Source: Oceanobacillus massiliensis str. N'diop
GTDB lineage: Bacteria > Bacillota > Bacilli > Bacillales > Amphibacillaceae
Direction: 5' to 3'
DNA: 58,475 bases
Assembly (NCBI RefSeq): GCF_000285495.1
Contig: NZ_HE610979.1
Coordinates: 214,556 to 273,030 of the forward strand
Under the pieces are notes generated by a model. The model made no database searches, had not been told where the DNA came from, and worked only from the letters and a program-made list of their open reading frames with translations. Of this stretch, positions 11,502 to 19,600 are shown piece after piece. Each line of letters begins with the position of its first letter. The stretch's first letter is position 1. Both the position numbers and the translations under genes were made by a program.

Positions 11502-12628
11502 TGTGTTGCCTCCTTGAAGTTCTTTATCTGTTTTTGTAATGCTGCTTCGTTTTCTGCTATGAATGTGATATGTCCCATTTTCCGTTTTTCTTTCGGTTCT
11601 GCCTTTCCATATAAATGCACAAAGCCAACTTCTGTTTCGGCCATTGCCTGTAAGGTGCTTTCCAGATCCTCTCCCAAAACATTAATCATAACGGCTGGCA
11701 TCAGCAAATGAATATCGGTTAAAGGCAGACCGCAGATGGCACGGATGTGCTGGGTAAACTGGGAGACATTGCATGCCTCGATCGTGTAATGACCGGAATT
11801 ATGCGGTCTTGGAGCCATTTCATTCAAATAAATGTCCTCATCCCTTACAAACATTTCAATGGCAAAGGTTCCGACGATATCCATTTTATCGGCAAGGGTC
11901 CGGGCTGCTTCATATGCTTTATGTTGAATCCCATTACTAATCATAGCTGGTGCGGTGGTCCGGTACAATATATGATTCCGATGTTCGTTTTCAGCAATCG
12001 GAAAGAAGGTGATTTCCCCTGTACGCGACCTTGTGAATACAACTGAGATTTCTTTATCAAATGGTATCCATTGTTCGATTATGCAGTAGTTATGTTTTGC
12101 TGCAAAGTCTATCGCCTGTTCCATATCAGAGCTTGAATTTAATTTGATTTGCCCTTTTCCATCATACCCGCCGCGGCAGGTTTTAATAACAGCCGGGAAT
12201 GTAAACCCCTGTAATGCTACCCTGCATTCTTCTGCACTTTTCACAATCGCAAATCGCGGAACAGGAAGCTTGGCATCCTTCATCAATTGTTTTTCTTTCT
12301 CGCGGTTTTGTGTAATCTCAAGTGCATATGCACCTTGGGGCAGTTTTCCTTTTGCCGCTATATAGGCAGCAGCGTTAAGATCAACATTTTCAAATTCATA
12401 GGTGATTACATCACTGATTGCCGTCAATTCTTTGATTGCATCCATATCATCATAGGCCGCCGTCAATTGAATGTCCGCAACCTGTCCAGCAGGGCAATTA
12501 GGTGTCGGGTCGAGTACAGCTATCTTATAGCCCATATATCTGGCGGAGATTGCCATCATTCTGCCAAGCTGTCCGCCTCCAATGATTCCAATTGTTTGCG
12601 GTGGAAGAATGTTATTATTTTTCTGCAA
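11495..12628 (-). CDS. purK: N5-carboxyaminoimidazole ribonucleotide synthetase
   Basis: It carboxylates AIR with bicarbonate and ATP to N5-CAIR, the substrate of PurE. This 377-residue ATP-grasp protein starts with the nucleotide-like motif [15 protein letters not shown]. It shows the ATP-grasp segments [17 protein letters not shown] near residue 150 and [14 protein letters not shown] near residue 270. It overlaps purE by 14 bp and purB by 7 bp. Confidence 0.97.
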   Translation of the reverse strand: MQKNNNILPPQTIGIIGGGQLGRMMAISARYMGYKIAVLDPTPNCPAGQVADIQLTAAYDDMDAIKELTAISDVITYEFENVDLNAAAYIAAKGKLPQGAYALEITQNREKEKQLMKDAKLPVPRFAIVKSAEECRVALQGFTFPAVIKTCRGGYDGKGQIKLNSSSDMEQAIDFAAKHNYCIIEQWIPFDKEISVVFTRSRTGEITFFPIAENEHRNHILYRTTAPAMISNGIQHKAYEAARTLADKMDIVGTFAIEMFVRDEDIYLNEMAPRPHNSGHYTIEACNVSQFTQHIRAICGLPLTDIHLLMPAVMINVLGEDLESTLQAMAETEVGFVHLYGKAEPKEKRKMGHITFIAENEAALQKQIKNFKEATQC

Positions 12629-13106
12629 GATCTTCCCTCATTTCCGTTACATTGGCTTTCAACATTTTACGATGATCCTCAAGCGCTAAAGCGATTTCTG
12701 GATCAAATGCCCCAATCATCTGTGCAGCGAGAATACCAGCATTCTTGGCACCGGCCTTCCCAATAGCAACGGTTGCTGTCGGAACACCTCCAGGCATCTG
12801 GACAATGGATAATAAGGAATCCAGACCATTTAATGCCTTACTTTGAACCGGCACTCCAATTACGGGCAATGTTGTCTGCGAGGCGACCATGCCAGGCAGA
12901 TGTGCCGCTCCCCCCGCTCCAGCAATGATGACTTTCAACCCGCGATCTCGCGCTGTTTTCGCATAGGTAAACATATCATCGGGTGTACGATGTGCGGATA
13001 TAACATCTTTTTCATAAGAAATATTCAATTCCTCAAGCACTTGACACGTATGTTCCATGGTACTCCAATCGGAAATGCTCCCCATTATAACCCCAACCTG
13101 TGCCAT
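12615..13106 (-). CDS. purE: N5-CAIR mutase
   Basis: It moves the carboxyl group of N5-CAIR to give CAIR. The protein starts [17 protein letters not shown] and has the phosphate/CO2-site motifs SAHRTPDDM and [13 protein letters not shown] chose ATG 13106, which gives 163 residues, close to B. subtilis PurE (162), with an AGAGGG site upstream. The longer frame to 13199 would translate the riboswitch terminator. It is the first gene of the pur operon. Confidence 0.96.
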   Translation of the reverse strand: MAQVGVIMGSISDWSTMEHTCQVLEELNISYEKDVISAHRTPDDMFTYAKTARDRGLKVIIAGAGGAAHLPGMVASQTTLPVIGVPVQSKALNGLDSLLSIVQMPGGVPTATVAIGKAGAKNAGILAAQMIGAFDPEIALALEDHRKMLKANVTEMREDLAEK

Positions 13107-13148
13107 TAAATCCCTCTTTCTCTGTCGATTTATGAATGAATTCCCATT

Positions 13149-13196
13149 AAAAAAGCCTATTCGTCTCCCCCATGTTGAGAGAAGATGAATAGACTT
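13149..13196 (-). terminator. Intrinsic terminator of the pur leader
   Basis: On the minus strand a 13-position stem (13183-13195 pairing with 13154-13166, with one mismatch and one G-U) is followed by a T-run. It lies about 43 bp upstream of the purE ATG. This is where the terminator of a transcriptional OFF riboswitch is expected. It lies about 260 nt from the aptamer, which is unusually far. Confidence 0.85.
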
Positions 13197-13214
13197 CATT
13201 TATCAATATAAATT

Positions 13215-13417
13215 AAAGTCGGAGTTCAACTAGTTAAATGACCTCGCAGCTAAAGCTAAAGAGCACGAACTTTTCCGAAGCGGATCTGTTTCGAAAGATG
13301 CGCACAAGCTGCGCTTCCTATATCTTGCCGCAAGCCGGAATGTTGTACATTTCCAGCAATGAAAAAGCAGGCGAATCCGAAGTGTCATTTAAACGGACTT
13401 TTTCGAACATCCTTTTT
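13215..13417. mobile_element. Possible 203-bp MITE-like element inside the pur leader
   Basis: The two ends of this segment look like imperfect inverted repeats. The left end read inward and the right end read inward both contain a GGA(T)GTTC block, TAAATGAC exactly, and then C(T)TCG. TATA lies immediately outside or close to both ends and could be a target duplication. The segment separates the guanine aptamer from its terminator, which are normally adjacent. No transposase is encoded; short open frames in it look accidental. The mobile nature is an inference from the symmetry and position. Confidence 0.5.
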
Positions 13418-13422
13418 ATAGT

Positions 13423-13446
13423 AATCATTGCTCTTACGCAATGATT
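13423..13446 (-). other. Perfect 9-bp hairpin next to the pur aptamer
   Basis: AATCATTGC and GCAATGATT are separated by a 6-nt loop. The hairpin begins 8 nt downstream of the aptamer P1 strand in the transcript. No T-run follows, so it is not a terminator by itself. It could be part of the expression platform or a remnant of one displaced by the inserted segment. Confidence 0.6.
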
Positions 13447-13453
13447 CATCCTC

Positions 13454-13522
13454 CCTCATAGTCCAGGCATTTACGGTGCCGGGTAGAAACTTCTGAGCCA
13501 TATTCTCAGGAAATATATGAGG
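13454..13522 (-). ncRNA. Guanine-class purine riboswitch aptamer, pur operon
   Basis: On the minus strand the P1 arms CCTCATA and TATGAGG pair perfectly around the conserved J1/2, GTTTCTAC and J3/1 blocks of the purine aptamer. The J3/1 segment reads GACTATG; the C at the specificity position (position 74 of xpt) indicates guanine/hypoxanthine rather than adenine. In the family, ligand binding favours the terminator and shuts expression off. Confidence 0.93.
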
Positions 13523-13545
13523 TGTCGTATTTATTTGTCGAAATA

Positions 13546-13574
13546 AGCATAACAAATCAATAGCAAAAAATCAA
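13546..13574 (-). promoter_or_regulatory. Sigma-A-type promoter of the pur operon
   Basis: On the minus strand TTGATT (13574-13569), a 17-nt spacer and TATGCT (13551-13546) form a good -35/-10 pair about 24 nt before the aptamer. The PurR-type boxes lie just upstream. Confidence 0.75.
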
Positions 13575-13576
13575 TA

Positions 13577-13620
13577 AACAACGAACGATTTGTTGCTTTC
13601 TTTAATTATTGTTCGGGTTT
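13577..13620 (-). promoter_or_regulatory. Pair of PurR boxes
   Basis: Two sites resemble the Bacillus PurBox AWWWCCGAACWWT in opposite orientation. The minus-strand AAACCCGAACAAT (13620-13608) is strong. The plus-strand ACAACGAACGATT around 13578-13590 is weaker. They lie just upstream of the -35 element. The pur operon thus appears to be controlled by PurR at initiation and by the riboswitch at elongation, as in B. subtilis. Confidence 0.75.
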
Positions 13621-13781
13621 TCAGCGATATAAAGATTTACAGGGGTCCTTAACCTCCGAAAAAATTCTAAATAATATCTGTCTCTGTGGAAATGAGGTGA
13701 GATTGCCAGTTTATGCCTGGGTGTATTGCAGATTTATTTTAGATTTTCAGAGCCTGGATAATTCACGCTGCCAAGATTATT

Positions 13782-13812
13782 AAAAATGAGCATATCCCAA
13801 ATGGATATGCTC
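13782..13812 (-). terminator. Terminator of the UPF0316 gene
   Basis: A perfect 10-bp stem (GAGCATATCC/GGATATGCTC, 13788-13797 and 13803-13812) is followed on the minus strand by ATTTTTA. It ends transcription 20 bp past the UPF0316 stop and isolates that gene from the pur promoter. The stretch 13621-13781 shows nothing else that I recognise. Confidence 0.9.
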
Positions 13813-13832
13813 ACCGCTTACTTCTATTAAAT

Positions 13833-14453
13833 TCATCTGTTGTCCGGCTTTGATTCCGGTGCAACTGCAGAATCTGGAGTTGCTTTTTTATCGGCTGCAT
13901 GCTTTTTCTTAGGATGCATCAGTCTTCCTTTACGTACATGCTTCACCCAAAATCCGCCATGAATCTGTTTCGGTTCATAGGAAATGATAAATGCCTTCGG
14001 ATCGATTTCCTTTATCATCTCATACAGCCGCAATTCATATTTCCTTGGCGTCAAAATCTGCATGGACAGACGATCTCCATCCATTCCATAGGAAGACCAG
14101 CTCGTAACTCCGTATCCCTTTTCCCGTATCTTTTTCGTGAAATTCAAATCCGGATTCGCGGATACAACATTCACAGTGATATAACCTAGGGCAAGCTTTT
14201 CTTCTATCAGGGTTCCTACGATTACTCCTGTACCAAAACCTATAGCGTAGGCCACAAGGTTCTGAATTTCGTTTAAGTTATCCAATACAAGTCCAAGCCC
14301 CACCACATATATAACGACTTCAAACATGCTTACAAATGCAGCTATATACCTTCGTCCCTTTAGCGTAAGTATCATACGTACTGTCGATAAGGATACATAT
14401 ACTACATTGATCACAAAGATGATTGTCACCATAATGATTGCATTTTCCAGCAA
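13833..14453 (-). CDS. UPF0316 / DUF2179 membrane protein (YebE-like)
   Basis: The function is unknown. The N-terminal half holds about three hydrophobic segments. The C-terminal half is a soluble DUF2179 domain ([20 protein letters not shown] near residue 130), a domain also found in YitT-type proteins, and then a charged lysine-rich tail. I chose the TTG at 14453 (206 residues): AGGAGGGG lies 5 nt upstream, and the first residues then fall at the start of the first membrane helix. Longer in-frame upstream codons have no ribosome site. B. subtilis has its homologue yebE at the same place, between pbuG and purE. Confidence 0.85.
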   Translation of the reverse strand: MLENAIIMVTIIFVINVVYVSLSTVRMILTLKGRRYIAAFVSMFEVVIYVVGLGLVLDNLNEIQNLVAYAIGFGTGVIVGTLIEEKLALGYITVNVVSANPDLNFTKKIREKGYGVTSWSSYGMDGDRLSMQILTPRKYELRLYEMIKEIDPKAFIISYEPKQIHGGFWVKHVRKGRLMHPKKKHAADKKATPDSAVAPESKPDNR

Positions 14454-14616
14454 AAATACCCCTCCTAAATTGTCTATCCTATAAGCATACAACAATTGAA
14501 TCCGGGTTGGAAATAATCCATAAAGCCCAAACGGCAATTCCCAGATTTAATAATTATTCCCTCTTTTCATTATTACAATCGAAATAAAGATAAAGGCCGC
14601 TCTTTTATAGGAAAGT

Positions 14617-15183
14617 TTAATAGCCCCGCAGTCTTTTTCTTAACGTACGTTTCCAAATTCCCCCGAGATGCTGACAGGAATATAAATCTTCAGCAGCCTT
14701 TAAGTCATCCTTCTGTAAAAACATTATTTCTATACAAGCCGCTACCGACCATTGGGGATTAGGACGCTCCAGCAGAACAAGATCCTTCTCTTGCTGTATC
14801 TCCCCTTCCCTTAATACCCGAAAGTACCAGCCAGTATGCAGTCCATTCTGCAATTGCTTTGTACTAACAGGCCCAGGCTGTGAAACCTGAATAATCGCTT
14901 CTCCCATCTGAAACGTATCACCGATGAATACTGTAAATTCATCCATTTCCAGGACAGCGAAATTTTCTCCCCTCTTCCCAATGCTATCCGTCGATAATCC
15001 GGTTTCCCCGTCCTGATTCGCATAATGTTTGATTGGATATGCAAAAATCGCCTTGTCGAGCAGATCGGCATTTTGTTCACTATACGCTGTCTCCCCCAGA
15101 AAACCGTGCTTTTTTAGCGGAAAGGGATTGTGTCTTTCTGTATCGTTGGTATATATTTTATGTACATACGGTTCTTGCATCAT
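14617..15183 (-). CDS. MOSC-domain protein (YiiM-like)
   Basis: MOSC domains handle sulfur or bind molybdenum cofactor in molybdoenzyme maturation and in YiiM/MARC-type reductases. The 188-residue protein shows KHGFLGETAYSEQN, KAIFAYPIKHY and FIGDTFQMGEAIIQVSQPG in the order seen in YiiM, followed by HTGWYFRVL. The position after QVSQP, where the family normally has a conserved Cys (PC), reads GPVSTKQ here, so that Cys appears to be missing. The start is ATG 15183 or the adjacent ATG 15180; AGGTG fits the second slightly better. Confidence 0.82.
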   Translation of the reverse strand: MMQEPYVHKIYTNDTERHNPFPLKKHGFLGETAYSEQNADLLDKAIFAYPIKHYANQDGETGLSTDSIGKRGENFAVLEMDEFTVFIGDTFQMGEAIIQVSQPGPVSTKQLQNGLHTGWYFRVLREGEIQQEKDLVLLERPNPQWSVAACIEIMFLQKDDLKAAEDLYSCQHLGGIWKRTLRKRLRGY

Positions 15184-15270
15184 GTCACCTGCTTTATATT
15201 ATGGTATATTATCTTTATTCTACTAGAAATTCATATTTTTTATAATAATTAGGAACTGGAGGAAATAACA

Positions 15271-15717
15271 ATGACTATTCAGAAGGCAACGTTTGCCGGG
15301 GGCTGTTTCTGGTGTATGGTGAAACCATTCGATCAATGGGATGGCGTCCATAGCGTTATTTCCGGTTATACTGGCGGACATATTGAAAACCCATCCTATG
15401 AGCTCGTGAAACAAGGGGATTCAGGACATTATGAGGCAGTGGAAATTACGTATGATCCAGAAAAAATTTCATATGACACCATTATTGATCTCTACTGGAA
15501 ACAGATTGACCCGACAGATGATGGTGGTCAGTTCCAAGATCGGGGCGACCAATACCGTACAGCCATTTTTTATCATAACGAGGACCAGAGGATTCTGGCA
15601 GAAGCATCGAAACAGGAGCTCGCTGACAGCGGGAAATTTTCCAAACCGATTGTTACGGAAATTCTTCCGGCCGATGTGTTCTATCCTGCAGAGGACTATC
15701 ATCAGGATTTTTTATAA
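15271..15717 (+). CDS. msrA: Peptide-methionine (S)-S-oxide reductase MsrA, frameshifted near the 3' end
   Basis: MsrA reduces methionine-S-sulfoxide in proteins. The frame has the catalytic motif GGCFWCM near residue 10 and then [25 protein letters not shown] and [15 protein letters not shown], all typical of Bacillus MsrA. It stops at residue 148 after EDYHQDFL. The expected remainder ([20 protein letters not shown] and so on) continues in the next frame to a stop at 15793. A run of six T at about 15705-15711 has one T too many. The gene is therefore damaged, misread, or rescued by slippage. A GGAGG site precedes the ATG. Confidence 0.93.
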   Translation: MTIQKATFAGGCFWCMVKPFDQWDGVHSVISGYTGGHIENPSYELVKQGDSGHYEAVEITYDPEKISYDTIIDLYWKQIDPTDDGGQFQDRGDQYRTAIFYHNEDQRILAEASKQELADSGKFSKPIVTEILPADVFYPAEDYHQDFL

Positions 15718-15850
15718 GAAAAGCAAGAACGAATACGAAGAGGATCGTGCGGCATCCGGCAGGGATGAGTTTATCGATTCCGTCTGGAAATAACCTTTAT
15801 AACGATTTTCTGTAACAAAGGAGCCACTAAAAATTAATGAATGCTGATTA

Positions 15851-15880
15851 AAAAGACTATCTTTATGGATAGTCTTTTTT
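15851..15880 (+). terminator. Terminator after msrA
   Basis: AGACTATC and GATAGTCT (15854-15861, 15868-15875) form an 8-bp stem extended by A4/T4, followed by T6. It lies 60 bp past the shifted msrA frame. Read on the other strand it also lies just after the small membrane protein gene. Confidence 0.88.
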
Positions 15881-16187
15881 AAATGTTATTAATAAAATTG
15901 CCGAATAGTAAAATTGAAATAGATATTGCTGAAATTAAAAGGGTAATAACTATTACGGATAAGTTTATGAATGCAGACTGTCCGTTTTTTGTTTTTAAAA
16001 CCCCTAATATTGCGATCACAAATGAAACTAATGAAATAGCAACAGTTAAAATGAGAGGGTGTATTTCTAGTTTATAAACAGTAAAATCGTGAAAGCTCTG
16101 CGAAAGAGCAGAAAATAAAAAAAGTAATATACATACAGTTAATCCTGTCGTGCTAAAAGATGTTATATTTAATTTTACTTTTTTCAC
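15879..16187 (-). CDS. Small hypothetical membrane protein
   Basis: I do not recognise this 102-residue protein. It has three hydrophobic stretches (about 13-33, 42-65 and 72-98) with few charges, so it is probably a three-helix membrane protein. The start is GTG, with AAGGGG 10 nt upstream. It has its own short transcription unit and ends in the msrA terminator region. The low-complexity composition leaves some doubt that it is real. Confidence 0.6.
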   Translation of the reverse strand: MKKVKLNITSFSTTGLTVCILLFLFSALSQSFHDFTVYKLEIHPLILTVAISLVSFVIAILGVLKTKNGQSAFINLSVIVITLLISAISISILLFGNFINNI

Positions 16188-16334
16188 TTTGATTCATTCC
16201 CCTTCGTGAGATTTCGGAGTTGTTTCATTGTTACTGTTTTCAATACACCTCAAGGTACAGATTATAAGTCAGCAAAGCCACTCTATAATTATCATTAACT
16301 GTAATGGTAAAATAAGAACAATGTGCAAAACAAC

Positions 16335-17048
16335 CTATTGCTGGCATGCCTTGATAAAGCCCTGATAGATTTGAAGGGATGGATCATCTTCCTCATGAAT
16401 CAATGCTTCCGGATGCCATTGCAGTCCAAGCACAAATGGATGTATTTCGCTTTCAATCGCCTCAATAATTCCGTCACTTGCTGTCCCGCTTATCCGGAAC
16501 CCCTCATGGACCGACCTGTTCGCCTGATGATGAAAGCTATTCACCCTTAATTTATGCTTACCTGTCAAACGATGCAGCAAAGATCCCTCTGCCACATCAA
16601 CAAAATGCGAGCGATAATCAAATGGGGCTTTCTGAGAGTGCTGCAGCAGCTCGGTATTGATTTGGGTATTGATATCCTGGTACATATCCCCTCCAGCAGC
16701 CACATTCAAAATCTGACTGCCTCTGCATACTCCTAAGATTGGCTTTTCCTTTTCAAGCATTTCTTTAATTACTGCCAGCTCTGACTGGTCCCTTTCCGGA
16801 ATAATATTCCCAAGACCCGGATGGGGCTCTTCCCCAAAGAGAATCGGGTCGATATCATACCCGCCTGTGGCATATAGCCCATCGATACGATTGGTAATTT
16901 CTTTAATTTCCTCTGTTCTTAAGAAATATGGCAAAATAATCGGGATGCCTCCCGCTGCCTGGATTGCCTTTACATTCCTGTTGGCCACTAAATAATTCGA
17001 TTTGTCAGTCTCCATTGATGCGGTAATGCCAATTAACGGTTTCATCAT
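16335..17048 (-). CDS. Gamma-glutamyl-gamma-aminobutyrate hydrolase family protein (peptidase C26)
   Basis: Class I amidotransferase-fold hydrolases of this family cleave gamma-glutamyl bonds, for example in putrescine breakdown (PuuD). The 237-residue protein shows KPLIGITAS, the loop GLYATGGYDIDPILFGEEPHP, the nucleophile elbow ILGVCRGSQILNVAAGG (Cys near residue 110) and the catalytic pair in LGLQWHPEAL near residue 215. No polyamine genes are nearby, so the substrate is unknown. GAGGGAAGT precedes two adjacent ATG codons. Confidence 0.9.
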   Translation of the reverse strand: MMKPLIGITASMETDKSNYLVANRNVKAIQAAGGIPIILPYFLRTEEIKEITNRIDGLYATGGYDIDPILFGEEPHPGLGNIIPERDQSELAVIKEMLEKEKPILGVCRGSQILNVAAGGDMYQDINTQINTELLQHSQKAPFDYRSHFVDVAEGSLLHRLTGKHKLRVNSFHHQANRSVHEGFRISGTASDGIIEAIESEIHPFVLGLQWHPEALIHEEDDPSLQIYQGFIKACQQ

Positions 17049-17227
17049 ACTTCCCTCTTTTCCATTCTATGATAATAGTGTAATTTATTATTTGACAGAT
17101 AACCAGTTACATTTGAGCTTAATACAGAATTATTTCAAACTATTCTATTTAACTGAAAAAAATAATGCTATAGTTAGGTCAAGCACAGAGTGACATACAT
17201 ATTTATTTTTTGATAAAGGAGATAGAA

Positions 17228-18391
17228 ATGAACCTACCTAAACAGGAATCACTAATACCTTTAAAGACATTGTTTATTAGTTTTCATGCATCAAATACGA
17301 TTCTGATTAGCTTTCTGCCACTATATTTGCAGTTTCGCGGTCTAAACGGCACCCAAATCGGCTGGGTCCTTGCCATTGAGTCGCTTGCTTCCATCCTTGC
17401 CCAGCCATTTTGGGGCTATTTAAGCGATAAATATAAGACAGTTAAGAGGATATTGCTTATATGCATTATTGGATTACTTATTGGAAGTACGGTCTTTTTC
17501 CAAATGGACACATTACCAGCCATTCTAATTACCGGCGCGCTTTTCTATTTCTTTGCGACACCAGTTGGAGCCCTTACCGACAGTCTTGCACAGCGGCGCT
17601 CCGTCGACTTAAATGTTTCCTTTGGTTCTATCCGTATGTGGGGTTCTGTTGGTTTCGCCATATCCTCCCTGATTGTAGGAGAGGTCCTCGCCAGATTCGG
17701 AATCCAGTATATGTCTTGGGTTTATTTGGTCTTCGGTATCATGGCATTGATTACACTCTTCCCCCTAAAGGATGTTGCAGTGGATGCCCAGCCCGTTAGA
17801 ATAAAGGATATAAGCAGACTTATTAAGAATAAGCCCTTTCTCATCTTTTTATCGGTTATCGTTTTTATTACAATCACCCATCGGATGAACGACTATTATA
17901 TGGCCTTATATATTACAGAGCTGGGCGGCAGCGAAGGATTAGTTGGTATGGCCTGGTTTGCTGGAGTTATTGCAGAAGCAGCTGTTTTCGCATTGGCAGG
18001 ATTTTGGTTTAGAAAATACCATTCCCTGATATTCATCATTGCTGCTGCACTATTATATACGATACGCTGGTTCCTTTATGCAGCTGTTGATGATCCGCTG
18101 TTTGTTATCGCACTTCAATTCATGCATGGATTAACGTTTGGAGTATTTTATACAGCGGCTTTCGATTATGTGACCCGACTGATTCCTAAGTTTTTGCAAT
18201 CGACAGGACATCTCTTGTTTTTCTCGGTATATTTTGGTTTATCAGGAATAATTGGCTCTCTGGCAGGAGGAGCACTCATAGAATCCTTCGGCGGTGCAAC
18301 AATGTATATTGGGATGGGAACCCTATCCGCAGTCGGAACCCTATTTCTCATAATCTATCACATCCTACCATACGGCAAAGAACTTGAATAA
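17228..18391 (+). CDS. MFS transporter (LacY/HcaT-like, MFS_1_like)
   Basis: This is a 387-residue major facilitator with about twelve hydrophobic segments. The loop GYLSDKYKTVKRIL after helix 2 is the MFS motif A variant. Segments such as RSVDLNVSFGSIRMWGSVGFA resemble the 3-phenylpropionate/oligosaccharide-H+ symporter group. The substrate cannot be read from the sequence. I chose ATG 17228, preceded by AAAGGAG at 6 nt; the upstream in-frame codon at 17210 would put that site inside the gene. Confidence 0.9.
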   Translation: MNLPKQESLIPLKTLFISFHASNTILISFLPLYLQFRGLNGTQIGWVLAIESLASILAQPFWGYLSDKYKTVKRILLICIIGLLIGSTVFFQMDTLPAILITGALFYFFATPVGALTDSLAQRRSVDLNVSFGSIRMWGSVGFAISSLIVGEVLARFGIQYMSWVYLVFGIMALITLFPLKDVAVDAQPVRIKDISRLIKNKPFLIFLSVIVFITITHRMNDYYMALYITELGGSEGLVGMAWFAGVIAEAAVFALAGFWFRKYHSLIFIIAAALLYTIRWFLYAAVDDPLFVIALQFMHGLTFGVFYTAAFDYVTRLIPKFLQSTGHLLFFSVYFGLSGIIGSLAGGALIESFGGATMYIGMGTLSAVGTLFLIIYHILPYGKELE

Positions 18392-18401
18392 GTACCGAAT
18401 A

Positions 18402-18440
18402 GGTGCCTGTCACTTCCCGGTTTTTGTTGGATTTTGTCGA
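18402..18440. repeat. Dispersed repeat with GGTGCCTGTCACTTCCC
   Basis: This 17-bp core followed by (G/A)TTTTTGT and GTCGAA also occurs at 34879-34907. Its reverse complement contains GTGACAGGCACC, a short interspersed sequence I recall from Bacillales genomes. Both copies lie in intergenic DNA. Confidence 0.75.
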
Positions 18441-18540
18441 ATAACGTTTCATAGGGGGCAATTATTTTAATATTTTTAAATTTTATCGTATGATTAAATT
18501 AATCATTGCCGCACCCATTAAAAGAGAGAAGGTGTTCCGT

Positions 18541-19218
18541 ATGAAATTAAGCGTTATTCAACATGTCCCCTTCGAAGGACCCGCAGCAATCAAGGAATGG
18601 ACCGCCCTTCATCACATTGAAATGAATATTTATGAACTCTTCAATGAAGATAAGCTTCCGAGATCCAAAGAAATCGATTTTCTCGTCATTTTAGGCGGCC
18701 CGATGAGCGCCAACAGCAGCGAGTTCAAATGGATGGAAAAGGAGCGGCAGCTTATCCTGGAGCTCATTAATCAAAACAAACCCATTCTCGGCATTTGTCT
18801 TGGAGCCCAGCAGATTGCCAAAGCATTGGGTAGTAGCATTTTTCAAGGAGAATTCAAAGAAATTGGCTGGCATGTCATCCAAACGACGACAGGCAGATTT
18901 AACTTTTTGCCAAAGGAATTGACTGCATTCCATTGGCATGGCGAGCAATTTGACTTGCCCGGCCGTGCCGAGCGGCTATTCTCGAGTGAAGCATGTGAGA
19001 ATCAAGGATTCCTTTACAACAAAAATGTGATCGGATTACAATTTCATTTGGAATCCACCAAGGAAAGTGTCCATTCTTTAATCGAAAAAGACCGGGAATA
19101 TATGGACGGCTCTAAATATGTACAATCGGAACAGGAAATCCAAGACTATAACATTCCTCCAATCAATAAGGAGGTCCTCTTTTTACTCATGGATTTTATG
19201 TATAAAGGCAAAGGCTGA
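18541..19218 (+). CDS. Type 1 glutamine amidotransferase (GMP-synthase-like)
   Basis: This 225-residue class I amidotransferase resembles the stand-alone GATase1 proteins annotated as GMP-synthase-like. It shows FLVILGGPMSA, the elbow ILGICLGAQQIAKALG (Cys near residue 85), the HWHGEQFDLP block and GLQFHLEST near residue 170 with the catalytic His and Glu. No synthetase domain is attached. I chose ATG 18541, with GAGAAGG 9 nt upstream. The true GMP synthase is guaA at 25935. Confidence 0.88.
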   Translation: MKLSVIQHVPFEGPAAIKEWTALHHIEMNIYELFNEDKLPRSKEIDFLVILGGPMSANSSEFKWMEKERQLILELINQNKPILGICLGAQQIAKALGSSIFQGEFKEIGWHVIQTTTGRFNFLPKELTAFHWHGEQFDLPGRAERLFSSEACENQGFLYNKNVIGLQFHLESTKESVHSLIEKDREYMDGSKYVQSEQEIQDYNIPPINKEVLFLLMDFMYKGKG

Positions 19219-19551
19219 TGAACCGATTTTCCTTATGGCAAGATTATGGCACAATCAAAACGATCAATAGACTAATTGATCGTAACGGCTTCAGCCTCTC
19301 CCGCATTTCCAAAAGGTAAAAACACCAACCCGGAATACAAACTTCCTGCCGTTGTTTTCCTTTCGCTAATCCTCCACTTTTGCATCGTATACACATCTAT
19401 TTTTACTATTTATTAATTCCACCAAAGAATTTACACAACAGTGGAAAGCTGCTCCCCAGAACCGAATCCGATTGTTACCCGCAAACAGCAATCTCAAATC
19501 TGTATCGCTTCGCACTTCAGATAGCTTCTCAAAAAAGAACTGATCAAGAAG
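19219..19551. other. Intergenic stretch with an inverted repeat, no gene seen
   Basis: CGATCAAT and ATTGATCG (19261-19268, 19275-19282) form a perfect 8-bp hairpin 40 bp after the amidotransferase gene. It has no T-run, so its role as a terminator is uncertain. I see no convincing coding frame in the rest. Confidence 0.55.
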
Positions 19552-19588
19552 CAAAAAAAGAGCTGAACCACAATGGTCCAGCCCTCTT
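19552..19588 (-). terminator. Terminator of pbuG
   Basis: On the minus strand GAGGGCTGGACC pairs with GGTTCAGCTC, with one bulge, and seven T follow. It lies 13 bp past the pbuG stop. Confidence 0.85.
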
Positions 19589-19600
19589 ATCCATCCCGAT

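Noticed and set aside
13238-13444. 68-residue plus-strand frame in the pur leader
   Set aside because: It spans the inserted element and the hairpin, with no ribosome site.
15431-15793. Separate 120-residue gene overlapping msrA
   Set aside because: Only its last 25 residues look real, and they are the shifted end of MsrA.
18541-19218. Second guaA
   Set aside because: It has only the amidotransferase domain; the P-loop pyrophosphatase and dimerisation domains are missing.
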